Source: JAAYBF01 sp963716445 (GTDB lineage Bacteria; Actinomycetota; Thermoleophilia; Solirubrobacterales; Thermoleophilaceae). Taken from it: DNA of 64,000 bases. Location of the stretch: the NCBI GenBank assembly GCA_963716445.1, contig OY970313.1, positions 1,364,001-1,428,000 of the forward strand. Direction: 5' to 3'. The notes under the pieces are model-generated. The model did not search any database and had not been told where the DNA came from. It worked only from the letters and a program-made list of their open reading frames with translations. Every line of letters starts with the position of its first letter. The stretch's first letter is position 1. Position numbers and translations under genes: made by a program. Positions 15,326 to 22,591 of this stretch are shown here, piece by piece.

Positions 15326-17128
15326 ATGCCCGCTCGTCCAGAGCCGCTGCGCTGCGCCCTTGCGCAGATCAACGCCACCGTCGGCGACATCGCCGGCAAC
15401 GCCGAGCGGATCGCCGGAGCGACGGTCCAGGCGCGCGAGCGCGGCGCTGCGCTCGTCGTGTTCCCCGAGCTGGCGCTGACCGGCTACCCGCCCGAGGATC
15501 TCCTGCTGCGGCCGCACTTCCTCGACGACACCGCGCGCGCTCTCGAGGAGCTCGCGGCCCAGACGATCGACGTCGTGGCGATCGTCGGCTTCCCCGAGCA
15601 CGGCGACGACGTCTACAACTCGGCGGCCGTGCTCGCCGACGGCCGCGTCGCGGGCGTCTACCGCAAGCTGCGACTGCCCAACTACGGCGTCTTCGACGAG
15701 CAGCGCTACTTCCAGGCCGGCGACGCCCCGGCGACCGTCGAGGTCAACGGCGCCACGGTCGGCATCACGATCTGCGAGGACATCTGGGAGCCGGGGCCGC
15801 CGGCGACCGCCGAGGCGCTCGACGGCGCGCAGGTGATCGTCAACCTCTCCGCGTCCCCGTACCACCGCGGCAAGGGCCCCCAGCGCGAGCGGATGCTCGC
15901 TCAGCGCGCTCGCGACAGCCTTGTGTCGGTGCTGTTCTGCAACGCTGTCGGGGGCCAGGACGAGCTGGTCTTCGACGGCCACAGCGTCGCGATCGACCAC
16001 ACCGGCGGGATCGTCGCCCGCGCGCCGCAGTTCGAGGAGTCGATCGCCGTCTGCTCGCTCGATCTCGGCGCGGCGGTCGGCGCCCGCCTGCGCGATCCAC
16101 GCCACCGCTCGGCCGTCCGCCAAGCGCGAGCCGGCGAGCAGCCGCGAGTCGCCCACCTCGGCTCGCTGCGCGCCTCCGGCCGCCCCACCGTTCCCGGCTC
16201 CGACCGGATGGCCGCGCCGCGCGCCGACCTGCTGTCCGCCGAGGAGGAGGTCTACGCCGCGCTGGTCACCGGCGTCCGCGACTACGTCGACAAGAACGGC
16301 TTCGCCGGGGTCGTGCTCGGGCTCTCCGGCGGGATCGACTCCGCGCTCGCGGCGCTGGTGGCGGTCGACGCGCTCGGCGCCGAGCGGGTCACGACCGTCG
16401 TCATGCCCTCCCCCCACTCCTCCGACGACACGCAGGACGACGCCCGAGCGATCGCCGCCAACCTCGGCACCGGCCTCTACGAGCTGCCGATCGGCGCGGC
16501 GATGGAGGCATACGGCGAGCTGCTCGCCGACGCCTTCGCCGGCCGCGAAGCCGACATCGCCGAGGAGAACCTCCAGGCGCGGATCCGCGGCAACCTGCTG
16601 ATGGCGCTGTCGAACAAGTTCGGCTGGCTGGTGCTCACCACGGGCAACAAGTCCGAGCTGTCCGTCGGCTACTCGACGCTCTACGGCGACATGGCGGGTG
16701 GCTTCGCCGTGCTCAAGGACGTCTTCAAGGGCTGGGTCTACCGCCTCGTCCGCTGGCGCAACGATCGCGGCGGGCGCGAGCTGGTGCCCGCGAGCGTGCT
16801 CGAGCGACCGCCGTCCGCCGAGCTGCGCCCCGACCAGCGCGACGACGACTCGCTGCCGCCCTACGACCTGCTCGACGCGATCCTCGAGGGCTACGTCGAG
16901 CAGGACCTCGACGCGGCGGGCCTCGTCGCTCGCGGCCACCCCGCCGAGGAGGTCGAGCGGGTGATCGCCCTCGTCGACGCCGCCGAGCACAAACGCCGCC
17001 AGGCGCCGCCAGGCGTGCGCCTATCGACTCGCGCCTTCGGACGCGATCGGCGACTGCCGATCACCAACGGCTACGGTCGCTCCGCGAAGCGCCCGGTCAG
17101 CCCGCCGGCGCCGGCCGCACCGCGATAG
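15326..17128 (+). CDS. nadE: Glutamine-dependent NAD+ synthetase
   Basis: 600 aa, two-domain type. The N-terminal nitrilase-fold glutaminase has the triad Glu48 (VVFPELALTGYPPEDLL), Lys114 (VYRKLRLPNYGVFDE) and Cys150 (GITICEDIWEPG). The C-terminal ligase has the PP-loop GLSGGIDSAL (about 332-341) and TTGNKSELSVGYSTLYGDMA. It amidates nicotinic acid adenine dinucleotide to NAD+. Its last 32 bp overlap the convergent thioesterase gene. The C-terminal ~35 residues after the synthetase fold look unstructured and basic. Confidence 0.96.
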   Translation: MPARPEPLRCALAQINATVGDIAGNAERIAGATVQARERGAALVVFPELALTGYPPEDLLLRPHFLDDTARALEELAAQTIDVVAIVGFPEHGDDVYNSAAVLADGRVAGVYRKLRLPNYGVFDEQRYFQAGDAPATVEVNGATVGITICEDIWEPGPPATAEALDGAQVIVNLSASPYHRGKGPQRERMLAQRARDSLVSVLFCNAVGGQDELVFDGHSVAIDHTGGIVARAPQFEESIAVCSLDLGAAVGARLRDPRHRSAVRQARAGEQPRVAHLGSLRASGRPTVPGSDRMAAPRADLLSAEEEVYAALVTGVRDYVDKNGFAGVVLGLSGGIDSALAALVAVDALGAERVTTVVMPSPHSSDDTQDDARAIAANLGTGLYELPIGAAMEAYGELLADAFAGREADIAEENLQARIRGNLLMALSNKFGWLVLTTGNKSELSVGYSTLYGDMAGGFAVLKDVFKGWVYRLVRWRNDRGGRELVPASVLERPPSAELRPDQRDDDSLPPYDLLDAILEGYVEQDLDAAGLVARGHPAEEVERVIALVDAAEHKRRQAPPGVRLSTRAFGRDRRLPITNGYGRSAKRPVSPPAPAAPR

Positions 17129-17510
17129 TCACGCGCGAGATCGCGCAGACGCGCCCCTGGTCGTCGCTGAACTCGACGTCCCAGATCCAGCTCGTGCGGC
17201 CACGGTGGCGGCGGCTGCCCGTCGCGTGAACCGTGCCCTCGGACACCGGGCGCAGGAAGCTCGTGTCGTTGCTCTGCCCGACCGCGATCTCGCCGTTGTC
17301 GTAGACGGCCCCGTAGGTGGCGACCGAGGCCAGCGTCTCGGCGAGCGCCGCGTACGCGCCGCCGTGGACGATGCCGAACGGCTGACGCACCCTGTCGGTC
17401 ACCTCGAAGCTGCCGGCGATCGTCTCCTCGTCGAAGTCGCCGACCTTCAAGCCGAGCGAGTCGTTGAGCGTCCGCCCGACCGGCGGGGCCGCTTGTGCGT
17501 CGTCAGGCAC
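17097..17510 (-). CDS. PaaI-family hot-dog thioesterase
   Basis: 137 aa from the GTG at 17510, a single hot-dog domain. The signature region is QPFGIVHGGAYAALAETLAS (about residues 43-62) with the HGG motif of PaaI/4-hydroxybenzoyl-CoA thioesterase-like proteins. AVGQSNDTSFLRPVSEGTVH follows. It probably hydrolyses aryl- or acyl-CoA. The 3' end overlaps nadE by 32 bp. The 5' end is divergent from the HTH/anti-sigma-like gene, with only 27 bp between starts, so the two control regions must overlap. Confidence 0.85.
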   Translation of the reverse strand: MPDDAQAAPPVGRTLNDSLGLKVGDFDEETIAGSFEVTDRVRQPFGIVHGGAYAALAETLASVATYGAVYDNGEIAVGQSNDTSFLRPVSEGTVHATGSRRHRGRTSWIWDVEFSDDQGRVCAISRVTIAVRPAPAG

Positions 17511-17537
17511 GGCCGGCAGGCTATCGTTCCCGCCCGC

Positions 17538-18509
17538 ATGGCCTCCTACGACCAGCTGTCGGCGCAGCAGCGGGCAATCGTCGACCTGATCCTCAAGCGC
17601 GGTCACGACTACGACCAGCTCGCCGACACGCTCGGCATGCCGGAGGCCCGCGTGCGCGAGCTCGCGCGCGACACCCTGACCAGCCTCGCCCCCGTCAGCG
17701 CCGCCGCCGTCGACGACGGCTGGCGCGCCCAGATCGCCGACTACCTGCTCGGCCAGCAGGCCCCGCCCGAGGCCGCCACGACCCGCGGCCACCTGCGCCG
17801 CTCCGAGGCCGCCCGCGCCTGGTCGCGCTCGGTCCTCGACTCGCTCGAGCACCTCTACGCCAACAGCGACCTGCCGACCATCCCCGCCGGCGACAACGGC
17901 CCGGAGCCCTCCCCCGCACGCAAGACCGCCGCGGCGCGCGGCGAGCTCTCGCCCCAGGCCGAGGCGATCGTCCGCCGGCGCCGCGCCCTCGGAATCGCAG
18001 CGATCGTCGCCGTCCTGCTCTTCGTCCTGCTGATCTGGCCCGTCGGCCTGCTGACCGGAGGCGACGACGACTCGGGCGCCGACAACCAGCGCGCAGGCGG
18101 CGACACCGAGGTCGTCGGCCAGGTCGTGCTGAGGCCCGTCTCCGGCTCGGGTGCCGGCGCCGACGACGCCGGCATCGCGATCGTCACGCGTCGCGACGAC
18201 GAGCTCGAGATGGCCCTCCAGGCCCGGGTCCCGCGCACGAAGCGCAACGAGGCATACGAGGTCTGGCTCTACAACTCGCCCGAGGACGCCCGCACGCTAG
18301 GCGCCCAGGTCACCGACCGGCAGGGCAACTTCGCCGGCCGAGCCGACCTCCCGGCCAACTACCGCGACTACCGCTTCATCGACATCTCCCGCGAGACCGT
18401 CAACCGCGACGAGACCCACTCCGGCGCCTCCGTCCTCCGCGCCCGCACAAGCGCCATCCGAGCCCCCCAGGGCCAGGCCGGCGGCTCGACGACCACACCG
18501 GCCCCTTAG
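17538..18509 (+). CDS. Membrane anti-sigma-like protein: N-terminal HTH, one TM helix, RskA-like C-domain
   Basis: 323 aa. Residues ~1-60 look like a sigma-region-4-type helix-turn-helix (QRAIVDLILKRGHDYDQLAD then TLGMPEARVRELARDTLTSL). A Pro/Ala-rich linker leads to one transmembrane helix at about 154-177 (ALGIAAIVAVLLFVLLIWPV). The external C-domain (about 195-310) contains AYEVWLYNSPEDARTLGAQV, the motif of anti-sigma-K factor (RskA) periplasmic domains. No zinc-binding ZAS motif and no adjacent sigma gene are seen. So the N-domain, rather than a classic anti-sigma domain, faces the cytoplasm. Function inferred as envelope signalling. Confidence 0.65.
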   Translation: MASYDQLSAQQRAIVDLILKRGHDYDQLADTLGMPEARVRELARDTLTSLAPVSAAAVDDGWRAQIADYLLGQQAPPEAATTRGHLRRSEAARAWSRSVLDSLEHLYANSDLPTIPAGDNGPEPSPARKTAAARGELSPQAEAIVRRRRALGIAAIVAVLLFVLLIWPVGLLTGGDDDSGADNQRAGGDTEVVGQVVLRPVSGSGAGADDAGIAIVTRRDDELEMALQARVPRTKRNEAYEVWLYNSPEDARTLGAQVTDRQGNFAGRADLPANYRDYRFIDISRETVNRDETHSGASVLRARTSAIRAPQGQAGGSTTTPAP

Positions 18510-18530
18510 CGCTAGGGCCCGGGCGTTGGT

Positions 18531-18715
18531 GGCCGCGGGGCCTGTCTCCGGTGGCGTCTTTCGTCCTCGCCTTCGCTCGCTCCGCTGCGACTCCGCCCCG
18601 TGCCTGGCGCGGTTTGCCGTGTAGGGCTCGTGGCGTGGTTCGACGGCAGGGGCTCCGCGCGACGCTCCGCTCGCTGCGGCTGCGGGCGAAAGGTCGCCAC
18701 CGTCGCCACCCGCGG
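18531..18715 (+). repeat. Left arm of a ~185-bp inverted repeat enclosing a toxin-antitoxin pair
   Basis: This 185-bp block is repeated in inverted orientation at 19516-19699, identical by eye except for one extra G (GCGGGCG against GCGGCG). It begins 21 bp after the stop of the preceding gene. Each arm has its own imperfect terminal inverted repeat: GGTGGCGTCTTTCG (18551-18564) against CGAAAGGTCGCCACC (18687-18701). This gives it a MITE-like look. Short open frames inside it are judged non-coding. No transposase is present. Confidence 0.93.
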
Positions 18716-18766
18716 AAAGGCGTCCGGGATGCTCAGCCCTTGGACCGAAACGCCGGTCCTCACGGT

Positions 18767-18782
18767 GTATCACGCGTGATAC
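18767..18782. promoter_or_regulatory. Perfect 16-bp palindrome, probable toxin-antitoxin operator
   Basis: GTATCACGCGTGATAC is perfectly self-complementary and ends 9 bp before the antitoxin ATG. Phd/VapB antitoxins typically bind palindromes overlapping their own promoter, together with the toxin, to repress the pair. The position here fits such an autoregulatory site, but the promoter elements themselves are not clear. Confidence 0.65.
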
Positions 18783-18791
18783 CATGGCCTC

Positions 18792-19028
18792 ATGGGTCAA
18801 GTGAGCATCCGCGAGTTGCGCAATCACGGTGGCGATGTCGTCGATCGAGCGGCCGGCGGCGAGGAAATCACTATTACGAGGGCTGGGAAGCCGGTAGCCG
18901 AGCTACGTCCAGTCGCCCGTCCGGCGTTGTCGGCGAGCACGCTGCTCTTACATTGGTCCCGACTGCCTGGGGTCGATCCCTGGGCACTTCGAGCGGACAT
19001 CGACGGCTTGCTCGAGCCCGGTCTGTGA
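18792..19028 (+). CDS. Phd/YefM-type antitoxin
   Basis: 78 aa. The N-terminal DNA-binding/dimer domain matches Phd_YefM: VSIRELRNHGGDVVDRAAGG then EEITITRAGKPVAELRPV. The C-terminal ~30 residues (LLLHWSRLPGVDPWALRADI) should wrap the toxin. It is located directly downstream of a 16-bp palindrome. The stop overlaps the toxin GTG by 4 nt (GTGA), the usual coupled arrangement that keeps antitoxin in excess. Enclosed with the toxin gene by long inverted repeats. Confidence 0.93.
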   Translation: MGQVSIRELRNHGGDVVDRAAGGEEITITRAGKPVAELRPVARPALSASTLLLHWSRLPGVDPWALRADIDGLLEPGL

Positions 19029-19468
19029 CCACGGCGCCCCATCAGCGGGGCATTCTCGATACGTCGACCGTGATTCTGCTGTCGCGAATCGAGGATCCGA
19101 GCTCGCTTCCCGTCGAGCCGGTGATCACGACTGTGACTCTCGCCGAGCTTTCCGTAGGACCGCTTGTCGCACCCAACGACCAGGAGCGGGCGGCGCGGCA
19201 GGCCCACCTCCAGCAAGCGGAGACCGACTTCACTCCCCTCCCCTTCGATCCCCCCGCGGCCCGCGCCTTCGGACAGGTCGCTGCGGGACTGCGGCAGGCC
19301 GGTCGCAAGAGTGCCACCCGTGCGTACGACGCCATGATCGCCGCTACAGCGATCGCCAACGACCTGCCTATCTACACGGCAAACCCAGCCGACTTCGCCG
19401 GCATCGAGGGTCTCGAGGTCGTCACTGTCGAGGTACCAGCCGCCGAGACGAACCTCCCATCGGCCTGA
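19025..19468 (+). CDS. VapC-type PIN-domain toxin (ribonuclease)
   Basis: 147 aa from the GTG overlapping the antitoxin stop. PIN-domain acidic residues are visible in GILDTSTVILL (first Asp), TVTLAELSVG (Glu), AYDAMIAATAIANDLPI (Asp) and TANPADF (last Asp). Mg2+-dependent PIN toxins cleave tRNA or rRNA. Codon usage is less G+C-rich at third positions than in neighbouring genes, which hints at acquisition by transfer. With the antitoxin it sits inside a ~1.17-kb inverted-repeat-bounded unit. Confidence 0.92.
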   Translation: MTTAPHQRGILDTSTVILLSRIEDPSSLPVEPVITTVTLAELSVGPLVAPNDQERAARQAHLQQAETDFTPLPFDPPAARAFGQVAAGLRQAGRKSATRAYDAMIAATAIANDLPIYTANPADFAGIEGLEVVTVEVPAAETNLPSA

Positions 19469-19515
19469 GCTAACCGCGCGGCCGGTATCGCGCGGACTGA
19501 TCCACAGACGTTGAC

Positions 19516-19699
19516 CCGCGGGTGGCGACGGTGGCGACCTTTCGCCGCAGCCGCAGCGAGCGGAGCGTCGCGCGGAGCCCCTGCCGTCGAACCACGCCAC
19601 GAGCCCTACACGGCAAACCGCGCCAGGCACGGGGCGGAGTCGCAGCGGAGCGAGCGAAGGCGAGGACGAAAGACGCCACCGGAGACAGGCCCCGCGGCC
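19516..19699 (-). repeat. Right arm of the ~185-bp inverted repeat enclosing the toxin-antitoxin pair
   Basis: It is the inverted copy of 18531-18715, differing by a single-base indel. It ends 14 bp before the stop codon of the convergent flavoprotein gene. Eight bases, CCTTAGCG, occur just outside both arms (18504-18511 and 19711-19718), overlapping the stop codons of both flanking genes. This could be a target-site duplication, although 11-19 bp separate it from the arm ends. Near-identity of the arms implies recent duplication or ongoing gene conversion. Confidence 0.93.
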
Positions 19700-19712
19700 G
19701 CGCGGCCGATCC

Positions 19713-21338
19713 TTAGCGGTCGGGCAGCAGCTTCCCAGGGTTCATGATCCCGGAGGGGTCGACGCGCTCCTTGACCGAGCGGAGGACTTCGAGGCCGAGT
19801 CCCCCGACCTCGGCAGGCATCCAGGCGCGGTGATCGCGGCCGATGGCGTGGTGGTGGGTGATCGTGCCGCCGGTGGCGACGATCGCGTCGCAGGCGGCGC
19901 TCTTGGCGGCGCGCCATTGGTCGAGCTCGTCGCCCTGTTGCTGACGGGCGATGAAGGTGAAGTAGAGCGAGGCGCCGGACGGGTAGAGGTGCGAGACGTG
20001 GCACATGACGGCGGGAGGCGTGCCACGCTGCTCGAGGGCCTCGCGTAGGGCGCTCCGCACCGCCTCGTAGAGCGGACCGAGGTTGCTCCAGGTCGTCGCC
20101 GTCTCGAGCGTCTCGACCATCACGCCGCGGTCCATCAGGTCGTCGCGCAGGTAGGGCCCGGCGAAGCGGCTGCGCAGCCAGGAGCGTCCGGGGCGTGCGC
20201 CGAGCGTGACGGCGCCGGCGCCGCGCAGGATCTCGGCCGCCCGGCCGCGGCGGGTGGCGACGGTGTCGGGCTCGCCGTCGAAGCCGGTGAAGGCGATGCA
20301 GCCGCGCTGGTGGCCGCGGGCGCGCAGGTAGAGCTTTCCGAGCCGCTCGGCGAGGCCGCCGCTGGAGCCGAGCGCCATCGTCAGGCGCGTCTCCTCCTCG
20401 TCGGAGAGGCGGGCGACGTCGGGGGCCGCGCCGGAGTGCTCGAGCTGCCGGAAGGCCTCGACGCCGGCCTCGAAGGAGTCGAACGACCAGCCCTCGTAGC
20501 GCCGCTCAGCGGGCGCTGGGCGGACGCGCAGGGTTGCGGAGGCTATGACGCCCAGGACGCCCTCTGAGCCGACCACGAGCTCGCGCAGCGACGGCCCGGC
20601 GGCGCTGGCGGGGGCGTCGAGCGTGGCGAGCTCGCCGGCGGGCGTCAGGCAGCGGACCGCCTCGACCAGCTTGTCGATGCGGCCGTAGCCGGTCGAGGCC
20701 TGGCCGGCGGAGCGGGTCGCGATCCAGCCGCCGACGGTCGAGTACTCGAAGGACTGCGGGAAGTGGCCGAGGGTCAGGCCCTCCTCCCCCAGCTTGCGCT
20801 CGAGCGCGGGCCCGAGCAGGCCGGCCTCGACGGTCGCGGTCATGGAGGTCGCGTCGACGCCGACGACCCGGTCGAGCCGGCGCAGGTCGAGCGAGATCGC
20901 GGTGCCGTGGTCGCCGGGGAGCGCCTCGACGCCGCCGACGACGCTGGTGCCGCCGCCGAAGGGGATGACCGCGACGTCGTGCTCGGCACAGGCCGCGAGC
21001 AGGGCGGCGACCTGGGCCGCGTCGGCCGGCAAGGCGATGGCGTCGGGGGCGCCGGAGCCGTCGCCGGCCCGCAGGCGCAGCAGGTCCGGGTAGCCGCGCC
21101 CGTAGGCGTGGGCGACGCGCGTCGCGTGGTCGTCGAGCAGCCCCTCGGCGCCGACGACCCCCGTCAGCGCCCTCCGCCCGGCCTCTCCCAGCCGCGACGG
21201 CGGCACCGAAACCTCGGCGAGCTCCACTCGCTGGCCGCGCTCGTCGCCGTTCAGGCTCAGCTCCGCGCCCAGGAGCTCGGCCGCGGCCGGCGGCAGCTCG
21301 ATCGCGTCCGCGTCGACCCCCCAGCCCCACCAGCGCAC
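19713..21338 (-). CDS. FAD-linked oxidase, alkyldihydroxyacetonephosphate synthase-like
   Basis: 541 aa from a GTG start. The N-terminus RWWGWG is characteristic of alkyl-DHAP synthases (AGPS). The vanillyl-alcohol-oxidase-type FAD domain has VIPFGGGTSVVGGVEAL (about 125-141) and FPQSFEYSTVGGWIATRSAG. The cap and C-terminal domain contain the histidine cluster GTITHHHAIGRDH, the AGPS catalytic loop. AGPS swaps an acyl for an alkyl group to make ether lipids, and bacterial homologues may do the same or be general D-lactate/glycolate-type oxidases. Its start overlaps the SRPBCC stop by one base (TAGTG). Confidence 0.8.
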   Translation of the reverse strand: MRWWGWGVDADAIELPPAAAELLGAELSLNGDERGQRVELAEVSVPPSRLGEAGRRALTGVVGAEGLLDDHATRVAHAYGRGYPDLLRLRAGDGSGAPDAIALPADAAQVAALLAACAEHDVAVIPFGGGTSVVGGVEALPGDHGTAISLDLRRLDRVVGVDATSMTATVEAGLLGPALERKLGEEGLTLGHFPQSFEYSTVGGWIATRSAGQASTGYGRIDKLVEAVRCLTPAGELATLDAPASAAGPSLRELVVGSEGVLGVIASATLRVRPAPAERRYEGWSFDSFEAGVEAFRQLEHSGAAPDVARLSDEEETRLTMALGSSGGLAERLGKLYLRARGHQRGCIAFTGFDGEPDTVATRRGRAAEILRGAGAVTLGARPGRSWLRSRFAGPYLRDDLMDRGVMVETLETATTWSNLGPLYEAVRSALREALEQRGTPPAVMCHVSHLYPSGASLYFTFIARQQQGDELDQWRAAKSAACDAIVATGGTITHHHAIGRDHRAWMPAEVGGLGLEVLRSVKERVDPSGIMNPGKLLPDR

Positions 21339-21793
21339 TAGCGATCGCCCCCCGTCGCGAACAGCCGCTCGAGGTTGTCAAGCGCGCCGTTGAGCTTGCG
21401 CCGCGTCGCCCGCCGGATCTGCCCTCCGCCGAGCCGCGCGAAGCCGCGCAGGCCGAGCTGCTCGCTGAGGCTCACGGCCGTGGCGCCGTCGGGCGCCGGC
21501 TCGAGCTCGAGCTCGGTGATCGACGACGTGAGGACGCGCTCGAACGGCGTCGCCGCGACCTCGTGGCGCCAGCTGCGGCGGCGCGGATGCTCGGAGTGGA
21601 CGAGCGTGAAGTCGGCGCGCAGCGCGCGCCCGCCCTTCGGCGACGCGAGGACGGTCGTCCAGGCCTTCGGTCCGGCCTCCTCGACGCGCTGGACGTGCGG
21701 CCACCACTCGGGGAGCCGCTCGGGGCTCGCGACGACCGCCCAGACGTGCTCCGGCGGCGCGGCGACGACGCGCCTGCGGGTGACCGTCGGCAT
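21338..21793 (-). CDS. SRPBCC (START-like) family protein
   Basis: 151 aa with a polyketide-cyclase/START-type fold: PPEHVWAVVASPERLPEWWP at the N-terminus, alternating beta-strands, and a long C-terminal helix IRRATRRKLNGALDNLERLF. Such proteins bind hydrophobic ligands. The ligand is unknown. It is translationally coupled to the downstream AGPS-like gene, which suggests a lipid ligand (inference). Confidence 0.82.
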   Translation of the reverse strand: MPTVTRRRVVAAPPEHVWAVVASPERLPEWWPHVQRVEEAGPKAWTTVLASPKGGRALRADFTLVHSEHPRRRSWRHEVAATPFERVLTSSITELELEPAPDGATAVSLSEQLGLRGFARLGGGQIRRATRRKLNGALDNLERLFATGGDR

Positions 21794-21841
21794 CTCAGTC
21801 CCGGCGGCGCGCGAGCGCCGCGAGGCCGGCGCGCGCGGGGA

Positions 21842-22591
21842 TCATTTGGCGATCTTGCGCAGGTCGCGGATCAGCAGCAGGTGCTTGAGGTGCGAGGCGA
21901 TCGCGGCGAGGTTCTCGAGCGCCTCGACGGCCTCCTTGCGCCGCTCCGGATTGCGCGACCGCAGCGCCGGGGCGAGGATCTGCTCGAGCAGCGCGGCCTC
22001 GCGGTCGGCCGAGGTGCGGAAGACGCGCAGGTTGCGGCCGCCGACGCCGTAGCGCTTGAGCTCGGTCACCGCGCGGACGATCTCGCGCTCGGTCTCGCCG
22101 TAGAGCGTCTCGCCGTCGCGGCGCTCGCCGCGGATCACGCCGTACTCCTCGAGCTCCTTGACCAGGCTCGCCTCGGCCCGGGTCTCGTCGAGCACCTCGT
22201 CGAGGCGGTAGAGCGACTCCTGGGCGCCCGCCACCGTCGCCCGCCGAAGCGCCTTGGGGTCGGGACCGTCGGAGCCGCCGATCTCGTCGCGGTCGGCGCG
22301 CCCGGACGCCAGCTCCTGGCGGATCACCCGCAGGGGAAGGAACTCGTCGCGCTGGAGGCGCAGGATCGTGCGCAGCCGCACGACGTCCGCCGGCGCGAAC
22401 AGGCGGTAGCCGCCGGCCGTACGGCGCGGGGCGATCAGCTTCTGGTCCTCGAGGTAGCGGATCTTCGAGATCGAGATGTCGGGAAACTCCCGCTCGAGCT
22501 GCTTGCAGACCGCGCCGATCGTCAGGGACTTGCCCTGTATCGGCGGCGGCGCCGCGTCGTCCATCGTGGTCTCGATCTTGGTCTGCGCCAT
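21842..22591 (-). CDS. MerR-family regulator, FtsR-like
   Basis: 249 aa from the ATG overlapping the FHA gene stop (TGATG). The winged-helix N-domain (about 20-95) reads SLTIGAVCKQLEREFPDISI then SKIRYLEDQKLIAPRRTAGG and YRLFAPADVVRLRTILRLQR. The C-terminal half is helical (LVKELEEYGVIRGERRDGET, ENLAAIASHLKHLLLIRDLR). Location directly after a GarA-like gene mirrors Rv1827-Rv1828 of Mycobacterium tuberculosis and ftsR of corynebacteria, a regulator of the cell-division gene ftsZ. The DNA target here is not established. Confidence 0.85.
   Translation of the reverse strand: MAQTKIETTMDDAAPPPIQGKSLTIGAVCKQLEREFPDISISKIRYLEDQKLIAPRRTAGGYRLFAPADVVRLRTILRLQRDEFLPLRVIRQELASGRADRDEIGGSDGPDPKALRRATVAGAQESLYRLDEVLDETRAEASLVKELEEYGVIRGERRDGETLYGETEREIVRAVTELKRYGVGGRNLRVFRTSADREAALLEQILAPALRSRNPERRKEAVEALENLAAIASHLKHLLLIRDLRKIAK

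Noticed and set aside
18531..18715. Short proteins encoded by the inverted-repeat arms
   Set aside because: The same sequence reads open in several frames because of its composition; no start signals or protein features. Treated as non-coding repeat.
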